A DNA stretch of 64,000 bases from Vescimonas coprocola (lineage in GTDB: Bacteria > Bacillota > Clostridia > Oscillospirales > Oscillospiraceae): the NCBI RefSeq assembly GCF_018408575.1, contig NZ_AP023418.1, positions 1 to 64,000 on the forward strand, in the 5' to 3' direction. Below, one piece after another: positions 27,790-36,893 of this stretch. Numbering within the stretch: position 1 is the stretch's first letter; each line of letters begins with the position of its first letter. The position numbers and the translations under genes were made by a program. Below the pieces are notes generated by a model. That model made no database searches. It saw only the letters and a list, made by a program, of their open reading frames with translations, and had not been told where the DNA came from.

Positions 27790-28731
27790 TTAAATTAGGG
27801 GCTTCCGAGCGGTTCGGTTGCAGCTGCATCCGGCAGGGCCGAAGAAGTTCAGCCGCTTGTCGGAGATCTGGATGGTCACATCGTCGGAGGTGATGCACTC
27901 GCCGTCGAGACAGGTAACGATGTCCGGCTTTTCCGAGCGGATGCGGATGACCTTGGGGGTGGAACATCGGGCCAGATGGGGAAACTTATAGTATTGCCCC
28001 TTGGAGTAGGGATTGACGAACTTTATAAAGGTCAGGCGGCTGACCTTCTTCACCACCAGCGTGTTCAGAACGCCGTCATCCATCCGGGCCTCCGCCACCG
28101 GCATGAAGCCGCCGCCGTAGTAGCGGCCGTTGCACACCGCTACCAAGGCATAGTCATCCTCCACGGCCTCGCCGTCCAGCTCCACCGTCCAGTGGGAGCC
28201 GATGCCCTTGAAGAGGAAATTCACCATCAGGGACACGATATAGCTGCTCTTGCCGTCCAGAATGGGACTCTCGCTGAAGTTATGTACGTCCTTGGCCACC
28301 CGTGCGTCCAGTCCGGAGCAGGCGATGGTCAAGGCGATGCGGCCGTTGACGTCGATGGCGTCTATAGGGAATTGGGGAGCGTCCCACAGATTTTCGGCAT
28401 CCCGGAATTTCTCCATATCCTCCGGGCCAAAGTTTTTCAGGAAGTCGTTGCCGGTTCCCACGGGGATGACGGTCATGGCGGCATTGTCGTAGCCGATGAT
28501 GCCGTTGGCCACCTCGTTGACGGTGCCGTCGCCGCCGCAGGCGTAGAATCGCAGTTCCTCACCGCTCTGGCACAGGCGGCGGGCGATCTCCGTGGCGTGG
28601 CCCTGCTTCTTGGTCAGCAGGCACTGCACCTCCAGTCCGTGCTCCTGCCTCAGCTTCTCCGCCATATCATAGATTTTTTGGCGGCTGTCGGACTTGCCCG
28701 CCGTGGGATTGATGATGAAAACGTGCTTCAT
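27790..28731 (-). CDS. Diacylglycerol kinase family lipid kinase
   Basis: 313-aa soluble enzyme of the DagK/YegS family, which phosphorylates diacylglycerol or related lipids. N-terminal phosphate-binding strand FIINPTAGKSDSRQK, the catalytic GGDGTVNEVANG near residue 66, and PVGTGNDFLKNF near 91 are all present. It lies downstream of the RNA methyltransferase on the same strand, with a GGGAGGCG site and a promoter-like AT-rich stretch between. Probably recycles diacylglycerol for phospholipid and lipoteichoic acid turnover. Confidence 0.92.
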   Translation of the reverse strand: MKHVFIINPTAGKSDSRQKIYDMAEKLRQEHGLEVQCLLTKKQGHATEIARRLCQSGEELRFYACGGDGTVNEVANGIIGYDNAAMTVIPVGTGNDFLKNFGPEDMEKFRDAENLWDAPQFPIDAIDVNGRIALTIACSGLDARVAKDVHNFSESPILDGKSSYIVSLMVNFLFKGIGSHWTVELDGEAVEDDYALVAVCNGRYYGGGFMPVAEARMDDGVLNTLVVKKVSRLTFIKFVNPYSKGQYYKFPHLARCSTPKVIRIRSEKPDIVTCLDGECITSDDVTIQISDKRLNFFGPAGCSCNRTARKPLI

Positions 28732-28850
28732 AGCAAACGCCTCCCGGGTCTTTAAGAAAAAGTTACAAAGGCTATTGTAGCATCAGGGTAGAAAATTGAA
28801 TGAACAAATTGAAAACTTGTGGGGAAGACCGTGGAATTTTGACGGAGCCC

Positions 28851-29966
28851 TTACACATTGCCGTACATGAACAGATCGCACTTGATCATGCCGTTGTAGA
28901 GCTTGCGCTTCTTGGCGGCGGGCCGTCCGAAGGAGCGTTCGAACTCCGTATGGCTGCTGAGCACCAGCGTCCGCCAGCCCTCCGGCAGCCGACGCCAAAC
29001 CTGTCCCAGCTCCCGGTACAGGTCCTCGGCCTCCCGCTTCTCCATCAGCCGCTCGCCGTAGGGGGGATTGGTCACCAACTGGCCGTAGGTGCTGTCCCGG
29101 CGGAAGTCTCTCATGTCCGCCACCTCGAAGCGGATCATATCCTCCACCCCCGCCTTGCGGGCATTGTCCCTGGCAATGGCCACGGCACGGGGGTCGATGT
29201 CGCCGCCCCAGATGTCGTAGTGGCCGTGGAATTCCTTGTCCATGGCCTCGTCCGCCGCATCCATCCACACCTTGGCCGGAAGGAACGCCCACCTCTGGGC
29301 GTCGAAGCTGCGGTCCAGTCCCGGCGCACGGTTTTTGGCAATGAGCGCCGCCTCGATGGGAATGGTGCCGGAGCCGCAGAAGGGGTCGCAGAAGGGGTCC
29401 TTCCCCCGATAGCGGGACAGCAACACCATGGCCGCCGCCAGCGTCTCCCGCAGGGGAGCCTCCACGCCCACGGCCCGGTAGCCCCGCTTGTAAAGCCCCT
29501 CACCGGAGGTATCCAGACACAGGGCTGCCTCGTCCTTGAACAGGGAGAAGCGCACCTGATACTTCACACCGTCCTCCGGGAACTGCTCCCGGTGATAATG
29601 GGCCTTCATCCGCTCCACCATGGCCTTCTTGATGATGGACTGGCAGGCCGGCACGGAGTGCAGCTGGGAGGAAATGGAGTAGCCCTTCACCGGGAAGGCG
29701 GCGTTCTCCGGCAGATAGTCCTCCCACGCAATGGCACGGGTCCCCTGAAACAGCTCCTCGAAGCTGCGGGCCGGGAAGCGGCCCAGCACCAGCAGCACCC
29801 GTGCGCCGCACCGCAGGTTCAGGTTCAGCCGTGCCGCATCCGCCAGCGTTCCCCGGCAGAGGATGCGGCCGTTCTCCGCCTGCACCTCCTGCAGGCCCAG
29901 TCTTTTCACTTCGTCGCTTACCAGCTTTTCAAGCCCCAGCAGGCAGGGGATCAGATACGTTTCCAT
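28851..29966 (-). CDS. THUMP-domain class I SAM RNA methyltransferase (RlmL/YpsC-like)
   Basis: 371 aa. N-terminal ferredoxin-like/THUMP region (about 1-155) for RNA binding, then a SAM-dependent methyltransferase domain with DPFCGSGTIPIEAA near residue 195, GGDIDPRAV near 255 and the catalytic NPPYGERL near 305, which marks N-methylation of a base (guanine N2 in RlmL). Likely modifies 23S rRNA. The closest functional analogue is the 'putative RNA methylase' YpsC; the exact nucleotide is unknown. Confidence 0.9.
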   Translation of the reverse strand: METYLIPCLLGLEKLVSDEVKRLGLQEVQAENGRILCRGTLADAARLNLNLRCGARVLLVLGRFPARSFEELFQGTRAIAWEDYLPENAAFPVKGYSISSQLHSVPACQSIIKKAMVERMKAHYHREQFPEDGVKYQVRFSLFKDEAALCLDTSGEGLYKRGYRAVGVEAPLRETLAAAMVLLSRYRGKDPFCDPFCGSGTIPIEAALIAKNRAPGLDRSFDAQRWAFLPAKVWMDAADEAMDKEFHGHYDIWGGDIDPRAVAIARDNARKAGVEDMIRFEVADMRDFRRDSTYGQLVTNPPYGERLMEKREAEDLYRELGQVWRRLPEGWRTLVLSSHTEFERSFGRPAAKKRKLYNGMIKCDLFMYGNV

Positions 29967-30077
29967 AGACGATGGTCCTCTCAGTATGATTCACGGACAG
30001 GGGCTGCGCCCTGTTTCTCCCAGTATATCGGATATTCCCCCAAAGCGCAAGAGCGGCAAAAAATTTCACCGGAGGGC

Positions 30078-30133
30078 TTGACAGCAAACCGTACTACTCG
30101 TATAATACGGTTAGAAAGCGTACTATACGAGTA
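30078..30133 (+). promoter_or_regulatory. Promoter and operator of the GntR-ABC operon
   Basis: TTGACA (30078-30083), 17-base spacer, TATAAT (30101-30106). A 10-base inverted pair TACTCGTATA (30095-30104) and TATACGAGTA (30124-30133) overlaps the -10 and the transcription start, and AACCGTA/TACGGTT (30087-30093, 30106-30112) brackets the -10. This strongly suggests autorepression by the first gene. Confidence 0.8.
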
Positions 30134-30156
30134 ATACGGTTGAAGGAGGCGATGCC

Positions 30157-30543
30157 ATGATACAGTTTGATTCCTTTATGCAGGCGGAGGGCGTACCCAT
30201 CTACCAGCAGATCATCCGCTATGTCAAGCAGGGGATCGCAGCCGGGACCATCCGGGACGGGGAGGAGCTGCCCTCCCGGCGGGTGCTGTCGGCGCTGCTG
30301 GCGGTGAACCCCAACACGGTACAGAAGGCCTATCGCATGATGGAGGAGGAGGGACTGGTGGAATCCCATACCGGAGCCAAGAGCTGCGTCCACGCCGACG
30401 CCGGACGGGTGGCGGCGCTGCGGCAGGAGCTGACCGAGACGGAGCTGCGTGCCATGGTCCGCAGTATGAAGCGCATGGGGCTGGACAGGCAGAGTGCCTG
30501 GAGCCTGTTTGAGAGACTGTATGCAGAGGAGGAGACGGAATGA
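30157..30543 (+). CDS. GntR-family regulator, YtrA/YhcF type
   Basis: 128-aa repressor with an N-terminal winged HTH (about 8-78, DGEELPSRRVLSALLAVNPNTVQKAY) and only a short helical tail for dimerisation, the layout of the YtrA subfamily that controls ABC exporter operons in response to cell-envelope stress. It is first in the operon and overlaps the next gene by four bases. Palindromes at its own promoter suggest autorepression. Confidence 0.9.
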   Translation: MIQFDSFMQAEGVPIYQQIIRYVKQGIAAGTIRDGEELPSRRVLSALLAVNPNTVQKAYRMMEEEGLVESHTGAKSCVHADAGRVAALRQELTETELRAMVRSMKRMGLDRQSAWSLFERLYAEEETE

Positions 30544-31247
30544 ACAAGCAGCTTTCGGTGATGGGACTGGCGGCACGGGCCAGCATGGTCCCGGTACTCA
30601 TTGCCTCCGGACTGACGGCACTGGCGGTGGGTGTGCTGACGTATCTGGAAAATCCCGAAAACACAGGCGGTGCCGCCGGTGTGGGAGCGGCGCCGCTGGC
30701 TGCCGCCGTGGGCTATCTGATGGTGATGGTCATGCTGTGCCTGGGGGGCTGCGGCTTCGGCAGCCAGACGGCCTACACGGTTCGCCGCCTGCGCCTGCGG
30801 GAGGAGCTGGTGGATCTGTGGTGGGCGGCGTACCACGCCGCCATGCTGCTGGTGCTGTGGGCGCTGGTGGCGACGGCAGCGCTGCTGGGGATGCAGCTGA
30901 AGCTTCAGGGGCTGGAGCCCAACTGGGGTGTCGGCCCCCAATCCCTGATGCTGCTGGTGTACAGCGACTCCTTCCTGCACCACCTGCTGCCGCTGGCAGA
31001 TGCGGCGGTGTGGGTGACGGATCTGGCGCTGCTGATGGCCAATGCACTGGCGGCGGCCCTGTTCATCCGGAGCCAGCGGCGGGGACGGCTGTGTCTGTGG
31101 CCACTGCTGACGGTGGGTGTCACGATGTTTACCTTCACGGTGGATGTCGCCGACAATGCGTGGATGGCGATGCTGCTGGCGGCGCTGGCCATGGCCGGCT
31201 GCACGCTGACCCTGCTTCTGACAGGAGGTGAGCGCCGTGAAGTGTAG
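30540..31247 (+). CDS. Membrane protein of the GntR-ABC operon, 235 aa
   Basis: About six hydrophobic helices (from residue 15 to the C-terminus) with no extracellular domain. Not recognised by family, but position between a YtrA-like regulator and an ABC ATPase suggests it is one half of the transporter's membrane part. Starts inside the gntR stop (ATGA overlap) and its stop overlaps the next start. Confidence 0.75.
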   Translation: MNKQLSVMGLAARASMVPVLIASGLTALAVGVLTYLENPENTGGAAGVGAAPLAAAVGYLMVMVMLCLGGCGFGSQTAYTVRRLRLREELVDLWWAAYHAAMLLVLWALVATAALLGMQLKLQGLEPNWGVGPQSLMLLVYSDSFLHHLLPLADAAVWVTDLALLMANALAAALFIRSQRRGRLCLWPLLTVGVTMFTFTVDVADNAWMAMLLAALAMAGCTLTLLLTGGERREV

Positions 31248-31749
31248 TTGGTTTTCGCGGGAGGGCCTGACGGCGGCCCTACCCCCCAACGTGGAGGCCG
31301 GGCGTATGGCCGGCATCATCCGTGGTACCCTGCTGGGGGCCGTTTTTGGGGGCGGCATCCTTTTTGCCTGCCGCTATGGCAGCGCCTATCAGAGCTTGAT
31401 GGAGTGGGACCCGGTGCGAAACCGCTCCGTGGTGCGGGCGGGGGCAAGAATGCTGCCCTTCTGGCAGACCATGGAGCCTGCGCTGGTGCTGATGGCCCTG
31501 TTCGCCTTGGGGGCGCTGCTGTCGGCCACGGTGCTGTACGCCTCCTACTATCAGGGCGGGCGCAGCATCTATCTCATGCGGCGCCTGCCGGATGGCGGCC
31601 GCACCCTGCGCCGTCAGGTGTGGACGGTGCCGCTGCGGTGGATGGCGGCCTGCATAGCGGCTGCGGCGGCGCTGTCGGTGCTGTGCTGGGCGGCTTGGCG
31701 TCTCATTACCCCGGCGCAGACCTTGGGCCACGGATTATTCGGAATATGA
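31237..31749 (+). CDS. Membrane protein of the GntR-ABC operon, 170 aa
   Basis: Three clear hydrophobic helices (about residues 25-47, 82-105 and 133-155). GTG at 31237 is preferred to GTG at 31228 because AGGAGG ends 8 bases before it. It overlaps the 3' end of the preceding gene by 11 bases. It may form the permease together with the 235-aa protein; neither is a standard-sized ABC permease, so the transporter architecture is uncertain. Confidence 0.72.
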   Translation: MKCSWFSREGLTAALPPNVEAGRMAGIIRGTLLGAVFGGGILFACRYGSAYQSLMEWDPVRNRSVVRAGARMLPFWQTMEPALVLMALFALGALLSATVLYASYYQGGRSIYLMRRLPDGGRTLRRQVWTVPLRWMAACIAAAAALSVLCWAAWRLITPAQTLGHGLFGI

Positions 31750-31769
31750 AGCTGAAGGAGGGAACCGTT

Positions 31770-32498
31770 ATGCTGGAAATTTCTCATGTAACAAAGAAAT
31801 ATCGGGACAAGGAGGCCCTGTCGGATGTGTCGCTGACCATCCCGCAGGGGCAGATCGTGGGGCTGTTGGGGGAGAACGGTGCCGGAAAGACCACGTTGAT
31901 GAAGTGTATTTTGGGCTATCTGCGCCACGAGGGCGTTGTGACGCTGGACGGCGAGGCCATCGGGCCGGGGAATATCCACCGGTTGTCCTTTGCCACCTGC
32001 GAGCACTCCTTCTTTCCGGCCCTGTCCCCGGCGGATCACCGGGACTTCTATCAGGCCCATTTCCCTGCCTTCAACGATCGGCGGTTCCGCCTGCTGACGG
32101 AGTTCTTTCAGCTGCCGCTGCACAAGCCCCTGCGGAGTTTTTCCACCGGCATGAAGAACCAGCTGGAGGTGACGCTGGCCCTGTCACAGGGGGCGGACTA
32201 CATCCTCATGGACGAGCCCTTCTCCGGCAGCGATCTCTTCAACCGGGAGGACTTCTACCGGGTGATGCTGGGCCTGCTGTCGGATCACGAGACGGTGATC
32301 CTCTCCACCCATCTGCTGGAGGAGGTCAAGACTTTCCTGTCCCGTGCTGTCCTGCTGCGGCAGGGGCGGCTCATCGGAGACATCTCCCAGCAGGAGATGG
32401 AGGACGAGGATCTGGTGACCCGTGTGAAGCAGACGTATCACTATCAGGCGGATCGGGTCCGCAAGGCCCTGAGCCAGCTGCCGGACGAGGAGGGGTGA
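31770..32498 (+). CDS. ABC transporter ATP-binding protein
   Basis: 242-aa ATPase: Walker A GENGAGKTT near residue 38, signature-like LRSFSTGMKNQL near 125, Walker B ILMDEP near 148, and H-loop STHLLEE near 182. It is of the exporter type found with YtrA regulators (YtrB/BcrA-like). ATG at 31770 has AAGGAGGG 8 bases upstream; a second in-frame ATG at 31746 overlaps the previous stop. It powers transport with the two small membrane proteins. Confidence 0.92.
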   Translation: MLEISHVTKKYRDKEALSDVSLTIPQGQIVGLLGENGAGKTTLMKCILGYLRHEGVVTLDGEAIGPGNIHRLSFATCEHSFFPALSPADHRDFYQAHFPAFNDRRFRLLTEFFQLPLHKPLRSFSTGMKNQLEVTLALSQGADYILMDEPFSGSDLFNREDFYRVMLGLLSDHETVILSTHLLEEVKTFLSRAVLLRQGRLIGDISQQEMEDEDLVTRVKQTYHYQADRVRKALSQLPDEEG

Positions 32499-32499
32499 C

Positions 32500-33960
32500 A
32501 TGAAACGCACATGGAGAGCCATTTTGGCCCTGACGCTGGTGTGTGCCGTGGCCCTGACGGCTGCCGCTATGGCCTTGGGCTCCAAGGCCCTGCCGCTGAC
32601 GATGACGGACGCCTGTACCATTGGCAATCCCGCCGCCGCAGAGGGCCTGCATATGGCCGCCCGCATCGGCATGGAGCAAAACCGCCTGCAATGGCGCATG
32701 GACTACGACCCTGCCGCCGACGCCACCGACGCATCCTTCCGGCTGGCGTACAGCGATCGGAGCGGGCAGTGGATCTTTGACGGCTATGGCTACAACATCC
32801 AGTGCCTGCTGGTCAATCAGGAGGACGACAGCGACCCCATCTGCCGGGAGGTCCTGCGGCAGGCCCGTGCCTCCGGCGAGGAGCTGGTGGACGTGACGGT
32901 GCATCTGGCGGACTACTGGCAGGACCTGCCCCTGTCCCTCAGCGGCGCCTCCTGGCCCGGCGGCGGAGACTTTTGCGATGCCTACGGCCCGTGGGACATT
33001 GGCGATACCGTACCCTTCCCGGCCCTGAGCATCCCGGTGAGAGCGTCCGACGACCTCACCGTGGCGCTGGCCCGCAACGCAGACGGCAGCTATGAGATCA
33101 ACGGCTACGACTTCACCGGGATCTCCTCCGCCATGTACTTCACTCCCTTCAGCCTGCCGCTGGAGGGCGGCACCCTCACCACTCTGGGCATCGACCCGGC
33201 GGCGCAGCCCCAGCCCGACTGGGCGCCGGAGGGCTATGGCCTGTGGTACGTCCCGGTGCAGACGAATGATGACGGGAGCAGCACCCCCGTGCCGTCCCGC
33301 CGCCAGCTGGTGTACTCCCTGGATATCACCCGCCAGCAGGTGGTGACCCTGAAGCAGGAGGAGCTCGGCGGCACGGTGTATCTCATGACGCAGGAGGACG
33401 GCCAGCTGGTGCTGCGCCTGCTGGAGGGCGGCACCTACCGCCTGCTGCAGGAGCTGTCCCTCGGCCCGGTGCCGGAGTCGGATCCCGGCACGGGCGGGTA
33501 TCATACTCTGACCATCCGGGACGGCTTCATCGTGGTGCTCTGGGATAATCAGCTGACGGTGCTGTCCCGGACGGAGGAGGGCTATCATCTGGACTACACC
33601 TGCCCCACACAGACCGCCTACGTCACCGGCTATACCGTCAGCTTCACCGATCCGGAGCCGGAGAAGCAGGGCGATGAGGATGCCATGCCGTATACCGTGG
33701 CGACCAACTTCGCCATGGCCTATCAGGACGGAAAGCTGGCGGTGGCCGCCTACGTCGGCAACAGCAGCATGGTGTGTGTCCTGCTGCTGGAGGTCTACGG
33801 TCCGGAGGGACTGCTGTACGCCACCGCCAGAGTCCCCAGCGTGGAGCGGCAGTTTGCCGCCGACAATGTCCGCCCCATGTGGGTGCGGGAGGACAAGAAG
33901 GCCCCCTTCCCGGAGGCGGATATCTCCATCCCCATCCCGGAGCTTACTTGGGAGAAATGA
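32500..33960 (+). CDS. Secreted or membrane-anchored protein of unknown function, 486 aa
   Basis: N-terminal signal-anchor (residues 4-30, RAILALTLVCAVALTAAAMA) followed by about 450 residues that look like an all-beta extracytoplasmic domain; the second half has repeated strand-turn units that may form a propeller (inference). No lipobox is evident. It starts one base after the ATPase stop, with GAGGAGGGG upstream, so it is part of the transporter operon, perhaps an external sensor or accessory subunit. Not recognised. Confidence 0.7.
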   Translation: MKRTWRAILALTLVCAVALTAAAMALGSKALPLTMTDACTIGNPAAAEGLHMAARIGMEQNRLQWRMDYDPAADATDASFRLAYSDRSGQWIFDGYGYNIQCLLVNQEDDSDPICREVLRQARASGEELVDVTVHLADYWQDLPLSLSGASWPGGGDFCDAYGPWDIGDTVPFPALSIPVRASDDLTVALARNADGSYEINGYDFTGISSAMYFTPFSLPLEGGTLTTLGIDPAAQPQPDWAPEGYGLWYVPVQTNDDGSSTPVPSRRQLVYSLDITRQQVVTLKQEELGGTVYLMTQEDGQLVLRLLEGGTYRLLQELSLGPVPESDPGTGGYHTLTIRDGFIVVLWDNQLTVLSRTEEGYHLDYTCPTQTAYVTGYTVSFTDPEPEKQGDEDAMPYTVATNFAMAYQDGKLAVAAYVGNSSMVCVLLLEVYGPEGLLYATARVPSVERQFAADNVRPMWVREDKKAPFPEADISIPIPELTWEK

Positions 33961-34060
33961 CGAAGCATCCCCCGATCCTCTGTGTAAAAATCTGAAAATT
34001 GCCATACTGCGTGCGAAATGCTGGACGCACTGCCTCCGCCGTGATACAATGCAGAAAAAC

Positions 34061-34081
34061 ACCCTCAAATGTGAGGGTTTT
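34061..34081 (+). terminator. Possible terminator of the GntR-ABC operon
   Basis: 7-base arms (34061-34067, 34072-34078), AATG loop, TTTT tail. Short but well placed, 100 bases after the 486-aa gene. Confidence 0.45.
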
Positions 34082-34211
34082 CCCGCAGGAACGGTTTACT
34101 ACCCTGTGAAAGAGAGATTTTTGTGACAAGAGAGGGATGGGTGATACCAATGGGTCGCTGAAAAATACGGGTTCATCAAATGACAAGTGAATAAGAAGGA
34201 GTCTGACGAAT

Positions 34212-34466
34212 ATGCGTAAAACGAGTGTACCTGCACCCTTCGGGGGGCTTATGATCGCCGGGGTCGTTGTGGCTGTGGCGGCGCCCTTTTTGGGTTGGAT
34301 CCTCCAGGCACTGGCACTGCTCATCAATTCCTATTGGTCTATCCCCTGCATCGACTACATTCTGGTGGAAGTGATCCCCTGTGTCCGGCTGGGCGGCGTT
34401 CTGCTGTTCCTGTGGGGCGCTTTGGGCTGGCTATTCAACCGACGAGAAAAGGAGGACGGACAATGA
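34212..34466 (+). CDS. Small membrane protein, 84 aa
   Basis: Two hydrophobic helices (about 14-40 and 56-76) with a short charged C-terminus. GAAGGAG precedes the ATG. Overlaps the next gene by four bases (ATGA), so the two are coupled. Not recognised. The roughly 250 bases upstream contain the weak terminator and a TACAAT-type -10. Confidence 0.62.
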   Translation: MRKTSVPAPFGGLMIAGVVVAVAAPFLGWILQALALLINSYWSIPCIDYILVEVIPCVRLGGVLLFLWGALGWLFNRREKEDGQ

Positions 34467-35113
34467 AAAAGTATCTCTACCTGTTGGCAGGTCTGGCGGC
34501 GGGGTTTGTACTGGTTTTCATGGGGACGGCTATCTGCCAGTATCTGCACCTGACACAGTCCGGCTATGTCCGCTACGACGACTCTGTGGAGGTCGTGTAT
34601 CAGCAGGTGGCGGAGTACGCCGGGGTGGACCCGGCTACCCTCTCCATCCACGCCAAGCGGCAGGTGGGAGATGACATTTTCGTGCTCTGGAAAACGCCGG
34701 ACCGCACCGAGGTCAGCATGACGCAGCTGCGGCAGGCCAGCTTCGGCGGACACACCTACCTCTGCCCGGAGGCCGGTCTGCTGGCCCGGACGGATGACGA
34801 TCCCACCCGCCGGTACGGAAGATCGCCTGCCATTGACAAGATGCTCACCACCACCGGTGACCCGGCCCGGACGCTGCTGGTGCTCAGCGGCGATGTCAGT
34901 GACCTCCAAGGGGGGCGTCTGACGCTGGATTATAGACTCAGCTCCGCTATTTCCCAGACCTCCGGTATCCCGGAGCAGGACCACTGCCCGGAGAGCTTTT
35001 CCGTAGAGCTCAGTGGCCCCTATGTGCTGATCCCCCTGTGGCTCTCCGGCGTGCCGGAGGGGCTCTATGGCACCCTGTACGATGCCGACGGTCAGGTCGT
35101 GGACACCTTCTGA
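34463..35113 (+). CDS. Membrane-anchored protein of unknown function, 216 aa
   Basis: N-terminal anchor (residues 4-28) and an extracytoplasmic domain of about 185 residues, with no recognisable motif. The ATG at 34463 lies inside the stop of the preceding gene and has AAAGGAGG upstream. In style it resembles the 486-aa protein at 32500 (anchor plus beta-rich domain), so this pair may belong functionally to the transporter operon; that is inference from position only. Confidence 0.62.
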   Translation: MKKYLYLLAGLAAGFVLVFMGTAICQYLHLTQSGYVRYDDSVEVVYQQVAEYAGVDPATLSIHAKRQVGDDIFVLWKTPDRTEVSMTQLRQASFGGHTYLCPEAGLLARTDDDPTRRYGRSPAIDKMLTTTGDPARTLLVLSGDVSDLQGGRLTLDYRLSSAISQTSGIPEQDHCPESFSVELSGPYVLIPLWLSGVPEGLYGTLYDADGQVVDTF

Positions 35114-35136
35114 TGCTTTGAAGCGATATATTACGA

Positions 35137-35164
35137 GGGACGCCGGTTGGGCGTCCCTTCCTTT
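35137..35164 (+). terminator. Terminator after the 216-aa gene
   Basis: 8-base arms (35137-35144, 35150-35157) followed by TTCCTTTA. Confidence 0.6.
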
Positions 35165-35317
35165 ATCCCCACTCTTTTCCACATCCCCGGCAAAGCCGCC
35201 GCCCGTCTCTTGGCGATTTTGACAAAAATTTAACAGGATGGAAATAACAGTGGCATCCCGCCGCCGGATATGATATAATCAAGCCAGAAACCAAGGGGAA
35301 ACCCGAAAGGAGGAGCT

Positions 35318-35761
35318 ATGATCGTCATTTGGATCGCAGCCATCGTGGTCTTTGGCATCGTGGAAGCGGTGACGGTGGGACTGGTCTCCATCTGGTTCGT
35401 GCTGGGCGCCGTGGCCGGTCTGCTGGCGGCGGTGCTGGGGGCGGCCCTGTGGGTGCAGATCGTCCTGTTCTTCGTGGTGAGCATTGCGGCGCTGGCGGCG
35501 ACCCGTCCGCTGGTGCAGAAGATGCTCCACAGGGACGAGACGCCCACCAACGCCGACCGGGTGCTGGGCCAGACGGCCCGTGTCACCGAGACCATCGACA
35601 ATACCGTCCCCACCGGAGCAGTGTACGCCGACGGCAAGACGTGGACGGCCCGCAGTGCCAGCGGCCGGGTCATTCCGAAGGATACGCTGGTGAAGGTACA
35701 GCGCATGGAGGGCGTGCGGCTCTTCGTGGAGGAAGAAGCGGGTCAGCCCGTCCATTCATAA
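35318..35761 (+). CDS. NfeD-family membrane protein
   Basis: 147 aa: two or three hydrophobic helices in residues 1-65, then a soluble OB-fold-like domain (about 80-140) typical of NfeD proteins. NfeD proteins pair with SPFH/stomatin proteins in membrane microdomains, and the SPFH gene follows after 21 bases. AAAGGAGGAG precedes the ATG. Confidence 0.85.
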   Translation: MIVIWIAAIVVFGIVEAVTVGLVSIWFVLGAVAGLLAAVLGAALWVQIVLFFVVSIAALAATRPLVQKMLHRDETPTNADRVLGQTARVTETIDNTVPTGAVYADGKTWTARSASGRVIPKDTLVKVQRMEGVRLFVEEEAGQPVHS

Positions 35762-35782
35762 AACAAACAGGAGGAAGAACAA

Positions 35783-36715
35783 ATGCCTACCAACAATCTG
35801 TCTGTCCCCGGTATCGTAGGGATCGCCATTCTGGTGATTCTGGTGCTCGTGATCATCGTCCGCAACATCTATGTGGTGCAGCAGTCCCGTGCCTATGTGG
35901 TGGAGCGGCTGGGTGCCTTCCACTCCGTGTGGGGCGTGGGCCTGCATCTGAAGGTCCCCTTCATTGAGCGTGTGGTGAAGAAGGTAAGCCTGAAGGAGCA
36001 GGTGGCGGATTTCGATCCCCAGCCCGTCATCACCAAGGATAACGTCACCATGCAGATCGACACCGTGATCTACTTCCAGATCACCGATCCCAAGCTGTAT
36101 ACCTACGGCGTGGAGTATCCCATGAATGCCATCGAGAACCTCACCGCCACCACCCTGCGCAACATCATCGGCGAGCTGGAACTGGACCAGAGCCTTACCT
36201 CCCGTGATACCATCAACGCCAAGATGCGTGCCATTCTGGACGAGGCCACGGACCCCTGGGGCATCAAGGTCAACCGTGTGGAGCTGAAGAACATCCTGCC
36301 GCCCCGTGAGATCCAGAACGCCATGGAGAAGCAGATGAAGGCCGAGCGTGAGCGCCGTGAGTCCATCCTGCAGGCCGAGGGCGAGAAGGCCAGTAAGATC
36401 CTGGTGGCCGAGGGCGAGAAGCAATCCGCCATCCTGAAGGCCGACGCCGCCAAGCAGGCCAAGATCATGGCCGCTGAGGCCGAGGCCGCCTCCATCATGA
36501 AGGTGCAGCAGGCGCTGGCCGACGCCATGCGGATGCTCAACGAGAACGCCCCCAACGATCAGGTCATCAAGCTGAAGGCGCTGGAAGCCTTCCAGAAGGC
36601 CGCTGACGGAAAGGCCACCAAGATCATCATCCCCAGCGAGATCCAGGGGCTGGCCGGTTTGGCCGCCTCCGCCAAGACCCTGCTGGAGGACGACAAGCCG
36701 GAGCAGAACCAGTAA
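35783..36715 (+). CDS. SPFH/band 7 (stomatin-like) protein
   Basis: 310-aa membrane-anchored scaffold: one N-terminal helix (residues 10-27), the band-7 domain (about 28-190, with PFIERV and the QIDTVIYFQITDP strand), and a long Ala/Glu/Lys coiled coil (190-260) that drives oligomerisation. Similar to QmcA/stomatins, which organise membrane domains and protease activity. Operon partner of the NfeD gene; terminator 30 bases after the stop. Confidence 0.92.
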   Translation: MPTNNLSVPGIVGIAILVILVLVIIVRNIYVVQQSRAYVVERLGAFHSVWGVGLHLKVPFIERVVKKVSLKEQVADFDPQPVITKDNVTMQIDTVIYFQITDPKLYTYGVEYPMNAIENLTATTLRNIIGELELDQSLTSRDTINAKMRAILDEATDPWGIKVNRVELKNILPPREIQNAMEKQMKAERERRESILQAEGEKASKILVAEGEKQSAILKADAAKQAKIMAAEAEAASIMKVQQALADAMRMLNENAPNDQVIKLKALEAFQKAADGKATKIIIPSEIQGLAGLAASAKTLLEDDKPEQNQ

Positions 36716-36745
36716 TTTCCCCATAACGATCGCAAAACCATAGAA

Positions 36746-36772
36746 GGGACGCCCGCTGGGGCGTCCCTTTTT
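36746..36772 (+). terminator. Terminator of nfeD-SPFH
   Basis: 9-base perfect arms (36746-36754, 36759-36767), GCTG loop, five Ts. Confidence 0.9.
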
Positions 36773-36820
36773 CCATCCCTGCCGGCAGAAACCCTTTCCG
36801 CTGCCTGCCGGCGGCGCAGC

Positions 36821-36852
36821 AAAAAAGGGTCCCGGACATTTGTCCGGGACCC
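36821..36852 (-). terminator. Terminator of hpf
   Basis: 12-base perfect arms (36827-36838, 36841-36852); on the minus strand it ends in TTTTTT (rc of 36821-36826). Confidence 0.9.
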
Positions 36853-36893
36853 CATATGCTCTATGCCATGACAAAGCGCTTACTTTCAGCGCC

